Shown here: piece by piece, positions 8,601 through 17,536 of the stretch | Numbering within the stretch: the first letter of the stretch is position 1 | How the letters are laid out: each line of letters starts with the position of its first letter | DNA from: Candidatus Saccharimonadota bacterium | GTDB lineage: Bacteria; Patescibacteriota; Saccharimonadia; Saccharimonadales; UBA4665 | DNA: 55,444 nucleotides | Direction: 5' to 3' | Assembly: GCA_027365775.1 (NCBI GenBank) | Contig: DAHXLX010000015.1 | Coordinates: 1 to 55,444, forward strand | Program-made: the position numbers and the translations under genes | The notes under the pieces: generated by a model | Seen by the model: the letters and a program-made list of their open reading frames with translations, nothing else | What the model was told of the DNA's origin: nothing | Database searches by the model: none

Positions 8601-9677
8601 ATGAGATCGGTGAGTCGGTACTATGATCGGGACAAGTCTGCCTATGGCTACAGGTATGGGCATGTTAAAGGCTCAGAAAACCGCGTTGAAAATAGTGCCG
8701 AGCAACTGTTGGTGTCCATAGAGCCGCGAGTGGCTTCAAAGATACTGGAGCGACACATTAAAAAATCGTTGCGTAAAAAGAAATCGGCATTACTCATCAC
8801 CGGCTATATCGTTCTGTGCCTGTTTGCATTAGTCGGACTAACTTTTTCCGGTGTCTTTGTGGGTATGCAATATCATATATTCAACGTAGAAGGCAGTAGC
8901 ATATCTCGCGATAGCTTTTTTAAAACTTTGCCCAAAGTTACAGTTCACGCGGCTTCGGTACCATATACTCCGACGGCCATGAGCTGTGTTAAGCAACTGA
9001 GCAATGGAGCGCAAGTGCCGATTTGCGTATGGAATGAAAGCCCTGAATATGCGGTTATAAGGGATGGTCTGTATAAGGACAGGAAGGTGATTAATCTCGT
9101 TGCCCAACAAACAGGCGTTTCGTCCAGAATGATTGCCGCCACGGTCGTTCCGGAGCAATTACGCTGGTTCACTTCGGACCGTGAAGATTTTAAAAAGATT
9201 TTCGAGCCGCTAAAGATACTTGGCGTAGCGGCGAACATGACCTACGGTATCGGCGGGTTTCATTATCAGACAGCACAGCGTGTTGAGCAATATACTAGAG
9301 ACACCAACTCTCCTTTCTATGCCGGACCGGGCATGGCACAGCTCGTAGCCTACCCTAGCGTACAGAATCCTCGTGACACCAACCTGCTGGCTAGATTAAG
9401 CGACAGCACCGACCACTACTATTCATATCTATATGTGGCGCTGTTTATTAAAGAAATAACCAATCAATGGCAACGTGCCGGTTATGATATCTCTAATCGT
9501 CCCGATGTCATTGTCACGCTTTATAACATCGGTTTTGATCGGTCAATACCAAAACCGAATCCGCAAATTGGCGGTGCCACCATAACTGTTGACGGCACCC
9601 GCTATACGTATGGCGAACTTGGTGTAGATTTTTATTACTCGGACGAATTGACCCAAGTATTTCCGATGGCATATTGA
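8601..9677 (+). CDS. Membrane-anchored lytic-transglycosylase-like protein (DUF1402-like)
   Basis: The protein has 358 residues. A polar cytoplasmic N-terminus of about 60 residues, rich in basic residues just before the membrane, leads to one helix (62-88) and an extracytoplasmic domain. The core contains GVSSRMIAATVVPEQLRWF, with Glu185 in the place expected for the catalytic acid of lysozyme-like folds, then FEPLKILG, YGIGGFHYQTAQRVEQYT and a C-terminal VTLYNIGFDRS block. This pattern resembles DUF1402-type proteins, which I relate to the lysozyme/transglycosylase superfamily. The likely role is peptidoglycan cleavage at the cell surface, either for its own envelope growth or on a host wall; that is inference. 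It is monocistronic and divergent from the signal peptidase homologue. Confidence 0.55.
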   Translation: MRSVSRYYDRDKSAYGYRYGHVKGSENRVENSAEQLLVSIEPRVASKILERHIKKSLRKKKSALLITGYIVLCLFALVGLTFSGVFVGMQYHIFNVEGSSISRDSFFKTLPKVTVHAASVPYTPTAMSCVKQLSNGAQVPICVWNESPEYAVIRDGLYKDRKVINLVAQQTGVSSRMIAATVVPEQLRWFTSDREDFKKIFEPLKILGVAANMTYGIGGFHYQTAQRVEQYTRDTNSPFYAGPGMAQLVAYPSVQNPRDTNLLARLSDSTDHYYSYLYVALFIKEITNQWQRAGYDISNRPDVIVTLYNIGFDRSIPKPNPQIGGATITVDGTRYTYGELGVDFYYSDELTQVFPMAY

Positions 9678-9798
9678 ATGTCGCCTATTGCAATCAGTTC
9701 CAGCACATGCATTGGCTTAGTAGCTTGTATGCCGTCATAAAAATCGCCTTGCGCTTATTAAGGCTTTGAGGACGCTCCGGCTTGATGTTGATTATTGG

Positions 9799-9918
9799 CT
9801 AAAACAGTAATCCAATCAAAAGTCCTGCAATAAAACTGATTGCAATAAATGCCAGTAAACGAGTTAAGGGCAGATTTATAATATGCACCACAGACGCAAG
9901 TACTATCGGGTCATTCAT
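9799..9918 (-). CDS. 39-residue single-helix membrane peptide
   Basis: An ATG at 9918 opens 39 codons ending in TAG at 9799. After about 20 residues the product is one hydrophobic helix (LLAFIAISFIAGLLIGLLF) that ends at the C-terminus. The only upstream signal is a weak AAGG. No family is recognised. It lies in the gap between the transglycosylase-like gene and the P-type ATPase and is read in the opposite direction from both. It could be a chance frame. Confidence 0.35.
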   Translation of the reverse strand: MNDPIVLASVVHIINLPLTRLLAFIAISFIAGLLIGLLF

Positions 9919-9968
9919 TTTAGACAGATACCTTGTTTGTTAATCTGATGGTATTATAAACCATAAGC

Positions 9969-12467
9969 ATGGACAAAAATAAACTTAAACACGTCTCAGT
10001 AAATGAGCTCGCGGATTCGTTAAAAACTTCTACCAGCGGCTTATCGTCTTCCGAGGCCGAGAACCGGCTGGGACAGTATGGTTTTAACATACTCAAGAAT
10101 GAAACCAAACGCAGTACGTTCAAACTTTTAGTTAAGCAGTTTAGAAGCTCGCTTGTCTATTTGCTGGTGGTTGCTTCAGTGCTGTCCTTTATCCTAAACG
10201 ACCTTAACGACGCCATAGTTATCGCTGTAATTCTGATAATCAATACCGGGCTTGGCTTTTATCAAGAGTACAAATCCGAAAAGGCAGTTGAAAAATTGCA
10301 GAAGTTAGTCGGTAAGGAAGTGCTTGCCATCCGTGACGGTAAACAGGTACTGGTAGCTGAACGGTTGCTTGTGCCTGGAGATGTGGTTATCTTGCGCGAA
10401 GGAGATGTAGTGTCTGCCGATATCAGGTTGTTTAGCGCTCAAGACTTGAGCGTTAATGAATCCCAGCTGAGCGGCGAGTCCGTAGCTGTAGCCAAAAGTC
10501 TTTCCGGCGAACAAGCATTGGTTTATGCCGGGAGTGTTATCGAACAAGGCGAAGGTCGCGGGTTTGTTTACGCTACGGCCGGCAATACAGAACTTGGCAA
10601 AATTGCTCATTTGTCTAGTTCGACACAACGGACCACCCAGTTTGAAAAATCACTCTCCTCTTTTGGCCGATTTCTGGTTAAGGTCACCTTTTTGACTTTA
10701 CTGGCAGTGCTCATTTTGAAGATTATCATTACTCATGATACGTCGCATATAGCTACGTTTGCGCTGTTTATTATTGCCTTATCGATTGCTGTCGTCCCGG
10801 AAGCTATGCCAGTGATCGTTACCGTCACTCTATCTAGAGGGGCGCTTAATCTTGCTAAGCGCCATGTCATCGCGAAAACCCTTACGGCAGTAGAGGATCT
10901 TGGCAACGTAAATATCTTGTGCAGCGACAAAACCGGTACACTAACAGAGAACAAACAAACCGTCAAGGAAGTGGTGGCAGATGACACTAACTTATTTCAA
11001 TTGCTTGCCATTTGCAGTTTAGAGAGTATGGATGAAAAGCGTAAAAAGTTTCAGAGTTCATTCGATAAAGCTTTTTTGGACTATGTGCCTAAAGACATAC
11101 AAGAGCAGGCGCGGTCTTTCAATCGCTTGGTCGAGCTACCGTTCGACCCGGCGGCAAGGCGAAGGCGGGTCGTAACCAGCAATGGCAACAAAACTTATCT
11201 TATTGAAGTCGGCTCAGTCGAAACCCTGCTGGATATTACTAAAAGTCCCCAAAAGAGTGACTATCTAAGCAAAATAAAAGTCGACGGAAAACGCGGCTTA
11301 AGACACCTGGCTATTGCCTATAAAGAAGTTAACTATACATCGAGTGATCATTTCGACATCTTGAAGCATGAGCAAGACTTACAGTTTGTCGGTTTTGTGG
11401 CGCTTGAAGATCCGCTTAGACCTTCAGCCAAGCATACGATTGCATTAGCCGAAAAACTTGGCGTTGACATAAAAATCCTCTCCGGCGACAGTCGAGAAGT
11501 AACCCAATATGTAGCCAATCAAGTTGGCTTAGTTGATGATGAGCGCGGTATATATACGGGCGATGAGCTTGATAAGCTATCAGATGTCCAACTAGCGAAA
11601 GTAATTCAAGTCAACAGTGCGTTCGCCAGGCTTAATCCGGAACAAAAGTATCGAATTATAAGGTTGCTTAAACTGCAGGGTAATGTGGTGGGCTACCAGG
11701 GTGATGGCATCAACGATGCCCCGGCTTTAAAGCTTGCCGATGTAGCAATCGCAGTTAATAATGCGACAGACGTGGCTCAGGAAAATGCGGATATATTACT
11801 GCTTAGAGATGACATTGAGGTCATTGTCAACGGGATTAAGTATGGCCGGGCGATCTTCAGCAATATTAATAAGTATATTAGGTTTACTTTTGTCAGCAAT
11901 TGGGGCAATTTCTTTGCGCTATCGGCTTTATATCTAATGTCAGTAGCTAACCTACCGATTCTACCCGTGCAGATTCTGCTGACCAGTCTGCTAACTGATC
12001 TGCCGTGCATCACTATAGCTACTGATAATGTCGACGTAACTGAACTGGAACGCCCCGGCAAGTTTAATGTTCATTCGTTGATGTTTATCTCAATGCTTCT
12101 CGGCACGATCACGGCAGTATTTGAGATCATGTACTATAACCTTATCAAAAGCCATTCTGCCGGGGTTGCGGCTACAGGATTATACTTATTCTTAACGTTT
12201 ACCGCGCTTATAGTTATATTTTCTATCCGGAACAAAGATCACTTTTGGAAAGCGCCAAGATTATCCGGGCCGATGAAATTCGGTTTTGCGATTATTTCAG
12301 TGTTGGCAATCGCTTTGGTCTACATACCGGCGTCTAAAAAGCTGCTGTCTTTTTCCAATTTCGGATTAGTGCTGCTGGGCATTACTGCATTAATGACAGT
12401 CATTTACTTCTTGGTGATGGATACCGTAAAAGCGTGGTTCTATAAGGAGAATATACTTAAAGGCTGA
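9969..12467 (+). CDS. P-type cation-transporting ATPase
   Basis: The protein has 832 residues. An N-terminal cation-ATPase domain is followed by paired membrane helices, an actuator domain with SGES (about residue 168), PEAMP in the fourth membrane helix (277-281), the phosphorylation motif DKTGT with Asp320, a nucleotide-binding domain, GDGINDAP in the hinge and a C-terminal bundle of helices. The P2/P3 core is complete and should be active. PEAMP followed by TVTLSRGA, and the downstream NWGNFF...LLTSLLTDLP...TDNVD region, are closer to Mg2+ transporters (MgtA/P3B type) than to SERCA, which has PEGLP. The transported ion is most likely Mg2+, or Ca2+. A TATTAT/TATAAA overlap lies 8-11 bases before the ATG, so the message may be leaderless. 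The gene is monocistronic. Confidence 0.85.
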   Translation: MDKNKLKHVSVNELADSLKTSTSGLSSSEAENRLGQYGFNILKNETKRSTFKLLVKQFRSSLVYLLVVASVLSFILNDLNDAIVIAVILIINTGLGFYQEYKSEKAVEKLQKLVGKEVLAIRDGKQVLVAERLLVPGDVVILREGDVVSADIRLFSAQDLSVNESQLSGESVAVAKSLSGEQALVYAGSVIEQGEGRGFVYATAGNTELGKIAHLSSSTQRTTQFEKSLSSFGRFLVKVTFLTLLAVLILKIIITHDTSHIATFALFIIALSIAVVPEAMPVIVTVTLSRGALNLAKRHVIAKTLTAVEDLGNVNILCSDKTGTLTENKQTVKEVVADDTNLFQLLAICSLESMDEKRKKFQSSFDKAFLDYVPKDIQEQARSFNRLVELPFDPAARRRRVVTSNGNKTYLIEVGSVETLLDITKSPQKSDYLSKIKVDGKRGLRHLAIAYKEVNYTSSDHFDILKHEQDLQFVGFVALEDPLRPSAKHTIALAEKLGVDIKILSGDSREVTQYVANQVGLVDDERGIYTGDELDKLSDVQLAKVIQVNSAFARLNPEQKYRIIRLLKLQGNVVGYQGDGINDAPALKLADVAIAVNNATDVAQENADILLLRDDIEVIVNGIKYGRAIFSNINKYIRFTFVSNWGNFFALSALYLMSVANLPILPVQILLTSLLTDLPCITIATDNVDVTELERPGKFNVHSLMFISMLLGTITAVFEIMYYNLIKSHSAGVAATGLYLFLTFTALIVIFSIRNKDHFWKAPRLSGPMKFGFAIISVLAIALVYIPASKKLLSFSNFGLVLLGITALMTVIYFLVMDTVKAWFYKENILKG

Positions 12468-12550
12468 CAAAAGCTGCCCGAGTCCGATGCCAAGGCCGTG
12501 ACATACAAAAAACATTGCGACACTTGATATGAAAGAATCGGTTAAACGGT

Positions 12551-12823
12551 TTAGCGGTTCAGCCTAGATGAGACCAGTTTTTCTTCCAGCTCCATGTTAG
12601 ACGGTTCAGTCAGTATTGAACCGTCGGGGAAAACTATCGTTGGAATTATCTTCATGCTGTTATTAAGTTTGCTGACCAGTTCGGCCGCCTTAACGCTTTC
12701 TTCAATATTGATCCAGTCATAAGCAATGTGATGATCGTCGAGATATTTACGGCTACGATGGCAATCCGGACACCACGTAGCACCATACATCACTAGCTTG
12801 TTTTTAGGTTTAGGGTTGTTCAT
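12551..12823 (-). CDS. Mycoredoxin-like glutaredoxin
   Basis: The product has 90 residues from the chosen ATG at 12823, which has AAAGGTAGG about seven bases upstream. An earlier in-frame ATG at 12868 would overlap the PIG-L gene. The thioredoxin fold carries a CPDC active site (Cys18, Cys21) after MYGATW, then IIPTIVFPDGSILTEPS. The cis-Pro and the 'FPDGS.LT.PS' block are typical of actinobacterial mycoredoxins (Mrx1), which reduce mycothiol mixed disulfides. Those usually have CGYC or CPYC, so CPDC is a variant. It is directly downstream of the PIG-L deacetylase and close to the divergent MshC-like gene, which supports a role in low-molecular-weight thiol metabolism. A generic glutaredoxin is the alternative. 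Confidence 0.7.
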   Translation of the reverse strand: MNNPKPKNKLVMYGATWCPDCHRSRKYLDDHHIAYDWINIEESVKAAELVSKLNNSMKIIPTIVFPDGSILTEPSNMELEEKLVSSRLNR

Positions 12824-12857
12824 GTCAATACCTACCTTTTTAATCACCTGTTTAGCG

Positions 12858-13589
12858 TTAACGGACATCGATTCTCATGAACGCTTCAGCATATTTGCAA
12901 CCGACTTCTTCTCCCAGTGCTTTAGCCCATGTTTTAATCATTTTGCCGACATCTTCTATATTGCTGATTTGACTTTTATGTTCGGCTAGAGCGGCAATCT
13001 TCTTGTCGATATACTCACTTACGTCCACGTAATAATTATGCCGCTCAAAATTAGTCAATAAAACAGTTTTAACTTTATGAGGCTTATAACCTTGACTGAA
13101 TAGCTGCGGAAAGGCCAAATGATCTCTGGCTAGAGGAAAGACTGCATCAAGCGCTATCTGTCCGGCTGCACGATGATCCGGGTGATTAATAAAACCTCTT
13201 TCAGCTGAGTATAGGAGCGAAGGGTCCATGGTCACTACAACATCAGGTCGTACTGTTCTGATGACCTTCACTACCTCTTTTTTGATCTCCATAGTTATTT
13301 CTAAACCACCATCGGGGTAGCCTAAAAATGTGACATTTTTTTCTGATGATCCAAATGCTTTAAGCGCAGCCCTCTGTTCGGCTTCCCGGGTTTTAGCAAG
13401 TTCATTTGGCGAGGCCTTATAGTCAGACGAACCTTGACTTCCATCTGTTATAATTAAGTAATGGATCTTAGCTCCTTGAGCTGCAAACTTTGCCATCGTG
13501 CCTGCAGCACCATAATCTAAGTCATCCGGATGTGCCGCGATGCCTAAAACTATAGCTGGTTTTAATTCGCTGAATTCAGTTGGCCGCAT
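12858..13589 (-). CDS. PIG-L family N-acetylglucosaminide deacetylase (MshB/Mca/BshB-like)
   Basis: The protein has 243 residues. Near the N-terminus it has AAHPDD (19-23), supplying the Zn ligands His20 and Asp23 and the catalytic Asp22, then TDGSQGS, a GYPDGG block and HPDH (136-139), supplying the third Zn ligand. These are the core motifs of the PIG-L deacetylase family, which includes MshB and Mca of mycothiol metabolism and BshB of bacillithiol synthesis. The cysteine-ligase-like gene next door, divergent from it, favours an MshB/Mca-like role: deacetylation of a GlcN-containing thiol precursor, or hydrolysis of thiol conjugates. A TAAAAT lies six bases before the ATG and there is no Shine-Dalgarno sequence. 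It overlaps or nearly abuts the mycoredoxin gene downstream. Confidence 0.85.
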   Translation of the reverse strand: MRPTEFSELKPAIVLGIAAHPDDLDYGAAGTMAKFAAQGAKIHYLIITDGSQGSSDYKASPNELAKTREAEQRAALKAFGSSEKNVTFLGYPDGGLEITMEIKKEVVKVIRTVRPDVVVTMDPSLLYSAERGFINHPDHRAAGQIALDAVFPLARDHLAFPQLFSQGYKPHKVKTVLLTNFERHNYYVDVSEYIDKKIAALAEHKSQISNIEDVGKMIKTWAKALGEEVGCKYAEAFMRIDVR

Positions 13590-13595
13590 TACGCC

Positions 13596-13601
13596 ATTTT
13601 A
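13596..13601 (-). promoter_or_regulatory. -10-like hexamer TAAAAT six bases before ATG start
   Basis: TAAAAT, six bases, then the ATG at 13589. No Shine-Dalgarno sequence is present. It would drive a leaderless message for the PIG-L/mycoredoxin pair. Confidence 0.45.
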
Positions 13602-13646
13602 TCATTAAACATTACAATATATTTTATCTAAAAAAACTACATCATT

Positions 13647-14819
13647 ATGATGAAACTATATGATACGGCGTCTAAAGCCCACAAAATATTTAATCCGGCT
13701 AAATCAGTCGGTATCTATGTCTGCGGGATTACGCCTTATGACTCGGCCCATTTAGGACACATCTTTACTTTTATGACTTATGACCTTATTCAAAGGAGAC
13801 TGGAAGACACCGGTCATGAGGTAAAAATGGTGAGAAATATCACTGATGTAGACGAGCCTATATATAAAAAGGCGGCACAACTGCATATTGATTATCGTGA
13901 GCTGGCTAGCCAAGAAATAAAACGGTTCGAAACAGTCATGACAGCCCTCGACTTCCGGCCGTTATTCGTTCAACCAAAGGCCAGTGAATATATCTACCAG
14001 ATCGTTGACGCCGTTAAGATTCTTTTTAGTCATGGTTTCGCATACAGAGTTGAGGAGGATATATATTTTGATGTAAGCAAAGACCCGAAATTCGGTGAAT
14101 TCAGCAACTTACCGGAAGGTTTAGCGGTTAAGTTTATGCAAAAAAGAGGCGGCGATCCTTATCGGGAAGGTAAGCGATCACCGATGGATTTTCTGCTTTG
14201 GAAAGGTATAACCGATCCAAACGATCCGGCCGCCTGGGATACGGATATTGGACACGGGCGACCCGGTTGGCATATCGAATGCTCGGTAATGTCTTACACG
14301 TTGCTTGATACGCCTTTTGACTTGCATGGTGGCGGTAACGACTTAATATTCCCGCATCATGAATGTGAAATTGCCCAAACACGAGCCATAAGGCATACTG
14401 ATCTGGCGCAACACTGGCTCCACGTTGCTCCTATCATATACCTCGGAGAAAAAATGAGTAAATCTCTTGGTAACATGATCTTTGTCGAAGATTTGCTTAA
14501 GTCATATTCGCCAGCCGCCATAAGGTTGTCTTTAATGCACTATGATTATCGGGAAGGTGGCGAATGGGTACCCGACCTTCTTGATGAATCGACCAACCTT
14601 CTGGATAAGTTAAATCATAGTTTTTCGCACTCGACTCCGGAAGCTGCCAGCGATTTGTTGGAATGTATAAGGTCGGCTATTGACGACGACCTTGATACCC
14701 ATACGGTGATTCATTTACTGGAAGACTTTTGTGAGGATAATAACACCAGTCGATCATCAAAAGATGTCGCTCAAGCCAAGGCCTACGTTGATAAATGCCG
14801 TGGTTTATTGGGGATTTAA
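13647..14819 (+). CDS. MshC-like cysteine ligase (cysteinyl-tRNA synthetase paralogue)
   Basis: The protein has 390 residues, near MshC length (about 410) and shorter than CysRS (about 460). Class I synthetase motifs are intact: HLGH (35-38) and KMSKS (269-273). Zn-ligand candidates are Cys26, Cys212 (WHIEC) and the HHEC block at 237-240. The first motif reads CGITPYDSAHLGH, the MshC form; CysRS normally has CGPTVYD. RGGDPYREGK followed by a PMDFLLW segment also matches MshC. The tRNA anticodon-binding domain of CysRS appears reduced. MshC ligates Cys to GlcN-Ins in mycothiol synthesis using ATP. Its divergent neighbours encode a PIG-L deacetylase and a mycoredoxin-like protein. If no other cysS exists in the genome, a CysRS role would have to be reconsidered. 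Confidence 0.75.
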   Translation: MMKLYDTASKAHKIFNPAKSVGIYVCGITPYDSAHLGHIFTFMTYDLIQRRLEDTGHEVKMVRNITDVDEPIYKKAAQLHIDYRELASQEIKRFETVMTALDFRPLFVQPKASEYIYQIVDAVKILFSHGFAYRVEEDIYFDVSKDPKFGEFSNLPEGLAVKFMQKRGGDPYREGKRSPMDFLLWKGITDPNDPAAWDTDIGHGRPGWHIECSVMSYTLLDTPFDLHGGGNDLIFPHHECEIAQTRAIRHTDLAQHWLHVAPIIYLGEKMSKSLGNMIFVEDLLKSYSPAAIRLSLMHYDYREGGEWVPDLLDESTNLLDKLNHSFSHSTPEAASDLLECIRSAIDDDLDTHTVIHLLEDFCEDNNTSRSSKDVAQAKAYVDKCRGLLGI

Positions 14820-15176
14820 GCGCTACAAAAAACGACACGCTCGGCATACGTTTAATAAGCACTAAGCTTAATAATTTGTTAAGTCGGATACTCGAGTCCC
14901 GATGGCTTATGCTCAAGTAAACGATGACAGCTTTTTGTCATGAACATATATATTTCAGTCAAACGAATCTGGTGTTGTCTTTCGCGAAACAACTGCCGAT
15001 GCTTTTTAAAAAACCTAGGCTTTTTATGCTTTTTTTAAACTCAAATGGATACCGTTGGCCGGCTGTTTTAAGCCTCGTTCTGAGTAGCAGCGATTTAGCT
15101 ATTTGCTTTTCTTCAATTGACCCTATAACGCTTATGCCTTACTATAAATACAGTTAACCAACATCAAGGAGCAAGC
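14820..15176. other. Intergenic region
   Basis: Holds a small stem ATGACA/TGTCAT with a T-rich loop near 14925-14942. A 77-codon open frame at 14924-15157 has no coding character that I can support. An AAGGAG lies just before the gene at 15177. Confidence 0.4.
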
Positions 15177-15440
15177 ATGGTCGAGACAAAACCTCCATTT
15201 GTAGATAACGGCAACGGTTTTCCGGAACCCGATTCCGTGAAGAAAGCTCTAAACATGTACAGTCTGGATAAACTAGCTAACGTAACTGTGAGCTATCGTG
15301 GTCAAGAGGGTTCGATGGTGGATCTCATTACACGCTGTCGCATTGAACATTTGACCCAAGACTGGCCAAGAGGGTTTATCGCCCAGGTAATCGGTGCTGC
15401 CGCAGAGGCCGCACATCAAGCTAATGCCAGTTCATACTGA
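15177..15440 (+). CDS. Uncharacterised 87-residue protein
   Basis: The ATG has AAGGAG six bases upstream, one of the clearer Shine-Dalgarno sites among the chromosomal genes here. The product has no membrane helix or signal peptide. It contains a central segment (YSLDKLANVTVSYRGQEGSM) and an Ala-rich C-terminus. I do not recognise a family. It overlaps the start of the next gene, so the two probably form a translationally coupled pair. Confidence 0.5.
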   Translation: MVETKPPFVDNGNGFPEPDSVKKALNMYSLDKLANVTVSYRGQEGSMVDLITRCRIEHLTQDWPRGFIAQVIGAAAEAAHQANASSY

Positions 15441-16902
15441 AGCACTAAGAGGCGGCGTAGCAGAGTTCGATGCAGCGATTGCCAATCGTGTATGTCCGTA
15501 TCTCCTAAAACTCAGCTTAGAGGCACAAAAAGAAATGCGGTCGGTCTATGAGGAGATTGACGCAGGTAATTATGGAGCGTTGGGCAAGATTGCGGAACGA
15601 CTTGCCATCGCTGCCGAACAAACAGATAGTTTTACCATTCAAGAGCAAGTACCGGAGGTTAATGCACAGCCTAGTAGTGATCAAGTAACAACTGATAAAC
15701 CAGCCGAGCTAGAACGGCCTGAGCCTGACAAATCAAAGGAAGACCGGGTATTAACAACCCAGGTTACCACTTCTGATTCTGAAAACGTCGGAGTGGATAC
15801 GCCGGTTCAGCAGTCGGAGATAAGATTGGTTGATGCTCCAGTGCTTGGGTTTACTAGTCGAGAGGATACTGGCATGAAACCGCCGAACACCGATACAGAC
15901 AAGGCGGCGTCACATCAAGCGGCAATGGTCTTGGCCGCTGAAGCTGTCGGACCGGACCGGCCAGACCTGTTTCGACAAGACGACAGTCCGGGACAAGCGT
16001 ATCAGCAGCAAGTAGTTGCCATAGAAGCTGTTCGCTCTGAATACCTGCAGCCAGCCGATCAGCCTGCACTTCCAACCGAACCAATCGTCAGCCATACAGC
16101 TGAAGCAGCTATCGCCCAGGCTGACATGCCACCGGTTGTGATGGACATTGCACAAACGGCTAAAGTTGCCATGGTGTCACCATCCCCGGACGCAATTGTC
16201 AGCTTTTCACCGGTTGAACCGGACAGTGAAGCTATTGACGAAGCCATAGACCAGGACAGCTGGGATGATGTATTGGAGCTAGACGCACCTGAGATATATG
16301 AGTCTTTTACTGAAGCACTGCAGTCGCTGCTTAACGAAGTGGTCGTTATTAGTGAAGATACCGACGAATCGCCGGCCGCCACAGTATTAACTGCCGGAGA
16401 TGATAATCAGGTGGAACTCCGGCCGGAGCAGGAATCAGAGCCAATGGCTGACGTTGTCTTGACGATTGCTGAGCGTTTAGATAATGCAAGTTCGGATATA
16501 AAGGATGCGGCCACACCGGTACTAAAGGAGATTATTGCAACAAGACAGGAAATCGAAGTTCTTGAGCCAGAGTCGGTAGAGCCGGAACGCATCGAAGAGC
16601 TTTTGGACCAGCTTAAACAACAAGTTACGCTGTTGCTAGAGCAGCTGGGAATAGATTATGAGGCAGAGGATATTGAGCAGTTTATCGCTGTCTTAACGCG
16701 TCCGGATTTCCAGCCGCCAGCCGCGTCAGTCGAGGTTGATACTGTTGACCTTGAGCATGAAGGTACACGCGAGGCAAAAATCCACATTACGCAGGTTTTA
16801 AACGACGGTCTGTCTACGCTTGAAAATGAAGTGCAACGCATACTTGGTAGATTGGTTCTGATCCATTCGGCTGCAAGGGAATTTTATCAACTGGCTGCTT
16901 GA
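15424..16902 (+). CDS. Uncharacterised large acidic protein
   Basis: The product has 492 residues from the ATG at 15424, which overlaps the end of the upstream gene by 17 bases; an earlier ATG at 15394 is possible. It is strongly acidic, with no signal peptide or membrane helix. An N-terminal helical region (about 1-75) is followed by a long low-complexity region rich in Glu, Asp, Pro, Thr and Val (about 80-330), then a helical C-terminal half with predicted coiled-coil character (for example ERIEELLDQLKQQVTLLLEQ) ending in REFYQLAA. I do not recognise a family. Architecture and coupling suggest a cytoplasmic scaffold or partner of the 87-residue protein; that is a guess. Confidence 0.55.
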   Translation: MPVHTEALRGGVAEFDAAIANRVCPYLLKLSLEAQKEMRSVYEEIDAGNYGALGKIAERLAIAAEQTDSFTIQEQVPEVNAQPSSDQVTTDKPAELERPEPDKSKEDRVLTTQVTTSDSENVGVDTPVQQSEIRLVDAPVLGFTSREDTGMKPPNTDTDKAASHQAAMVLAAEAVGPDRPDLFRQDDSPGQAYQQQVVAIEAVRSEYLQPADQPALPTEPIVSHTAEAAIAQADMPPVVMDIAQTAKVAMVSPSPDAIVSFSPVEPDSEAIDEAIDQDSWDDVLELDAPEIYESFTEALQSLLNEVVVISEDTDESPAATVLTAGDDNQVELRPEQESEPMADVVLTIAERLDNASSDIKDAATPVLKEIIATRQEIEVLEPESVEPERIEELLDQLKQQVTLLLEQLGIDYEAEDIEQFIAVLTRPDFQPPAASVEVDTVDLEHEGTREAKIHITQVLNDGLSTLENEVQRILGRLVLIHSAAREFYQLAA

Positions 16903-17536
16903 GCCGGTTCGAATTATGACCAGATATTAGTGAGTCAAGAACCAACAGCCTGTCAATTTATTGCTGGATTTATGTGAATCTGATCAGCTATGGCGTTGGG
17001 CTTAAGTTATAGTTTATATTCTGACAACCTGGGAGACTCATGTATTGTGTAGAACGGCACTGTTTAAGCGTAATCATAGCCCAGAAGTTATTTCAGTTAG
17101 GTTCAGTATCAGCAAATACCGTCTGGGCATCAAGGGCTATGAGCTGGCGGTGTTAACTCGATAGATTAATCGGCTGTACTGCCGATATTATCGTCAACAA
17201 TGCCAGATAAACCAAAACAATAAGTTGCCGGATTGTCTGAATTGCTGAAGCCGATTTTGATGCCTGGGCTTAATTTGGCTTCGGGCAAATAATCAATACG
17301 TTAGTGACCTAAACCCGATTTTAAGTCCGGGTAGGGCATAGCTAAAACCTATGCCTTGCCTGATCGCTTGTGGGCAGTTTATGCGGCTGACGGATTCAAC
17401 TGTATCGATTTTTGTCCACAATATGCAAAACCTATATTATAGTCTAATTGAGCTAAATTGGATTTTAGATTATTATCCGTTAAGCCTTATACGAGACTAA
17501 AAAATATGGTGGAAATTCCAAGATTGCAAATTACCG
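16903..17536. other. 634-base gene-free region with possible coding remnants
   Basis: No intact gene. On the minus strand at about 17180-17420, short open stretches in two frames carry similar phrases (LPGLKIGF and SPGIKIGF) interrupted by stops, which may be the remains of a gene or a short degenerate repeat. I see no RNA gene. The promoter of the GH59 gene is probably near 17450-17510, but no hexamer stands out. Confidence 0.3.

Noticed and set aside
13647-14819. Ordinary cysteinyl-tRNA synthetase
   Set aside because: The CGITPYD motif, short length and neighbours favour an MshC-like ligase. I cannot exclude a CysRS role without seeing whether another cysS exists.
14924-15157. 77-codon frame between the MshC-like and unknown genes
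   Set aside because: The product has no coherent features, no Shine-Dalgarno site and no -10 spacing. The residue mix looks random.
17180-17420. A pilin or lectin pseudogene on the minus strand
   Set aside because: Only short similar phrases in two frames are visible. There is not enough to name or bound a gene.
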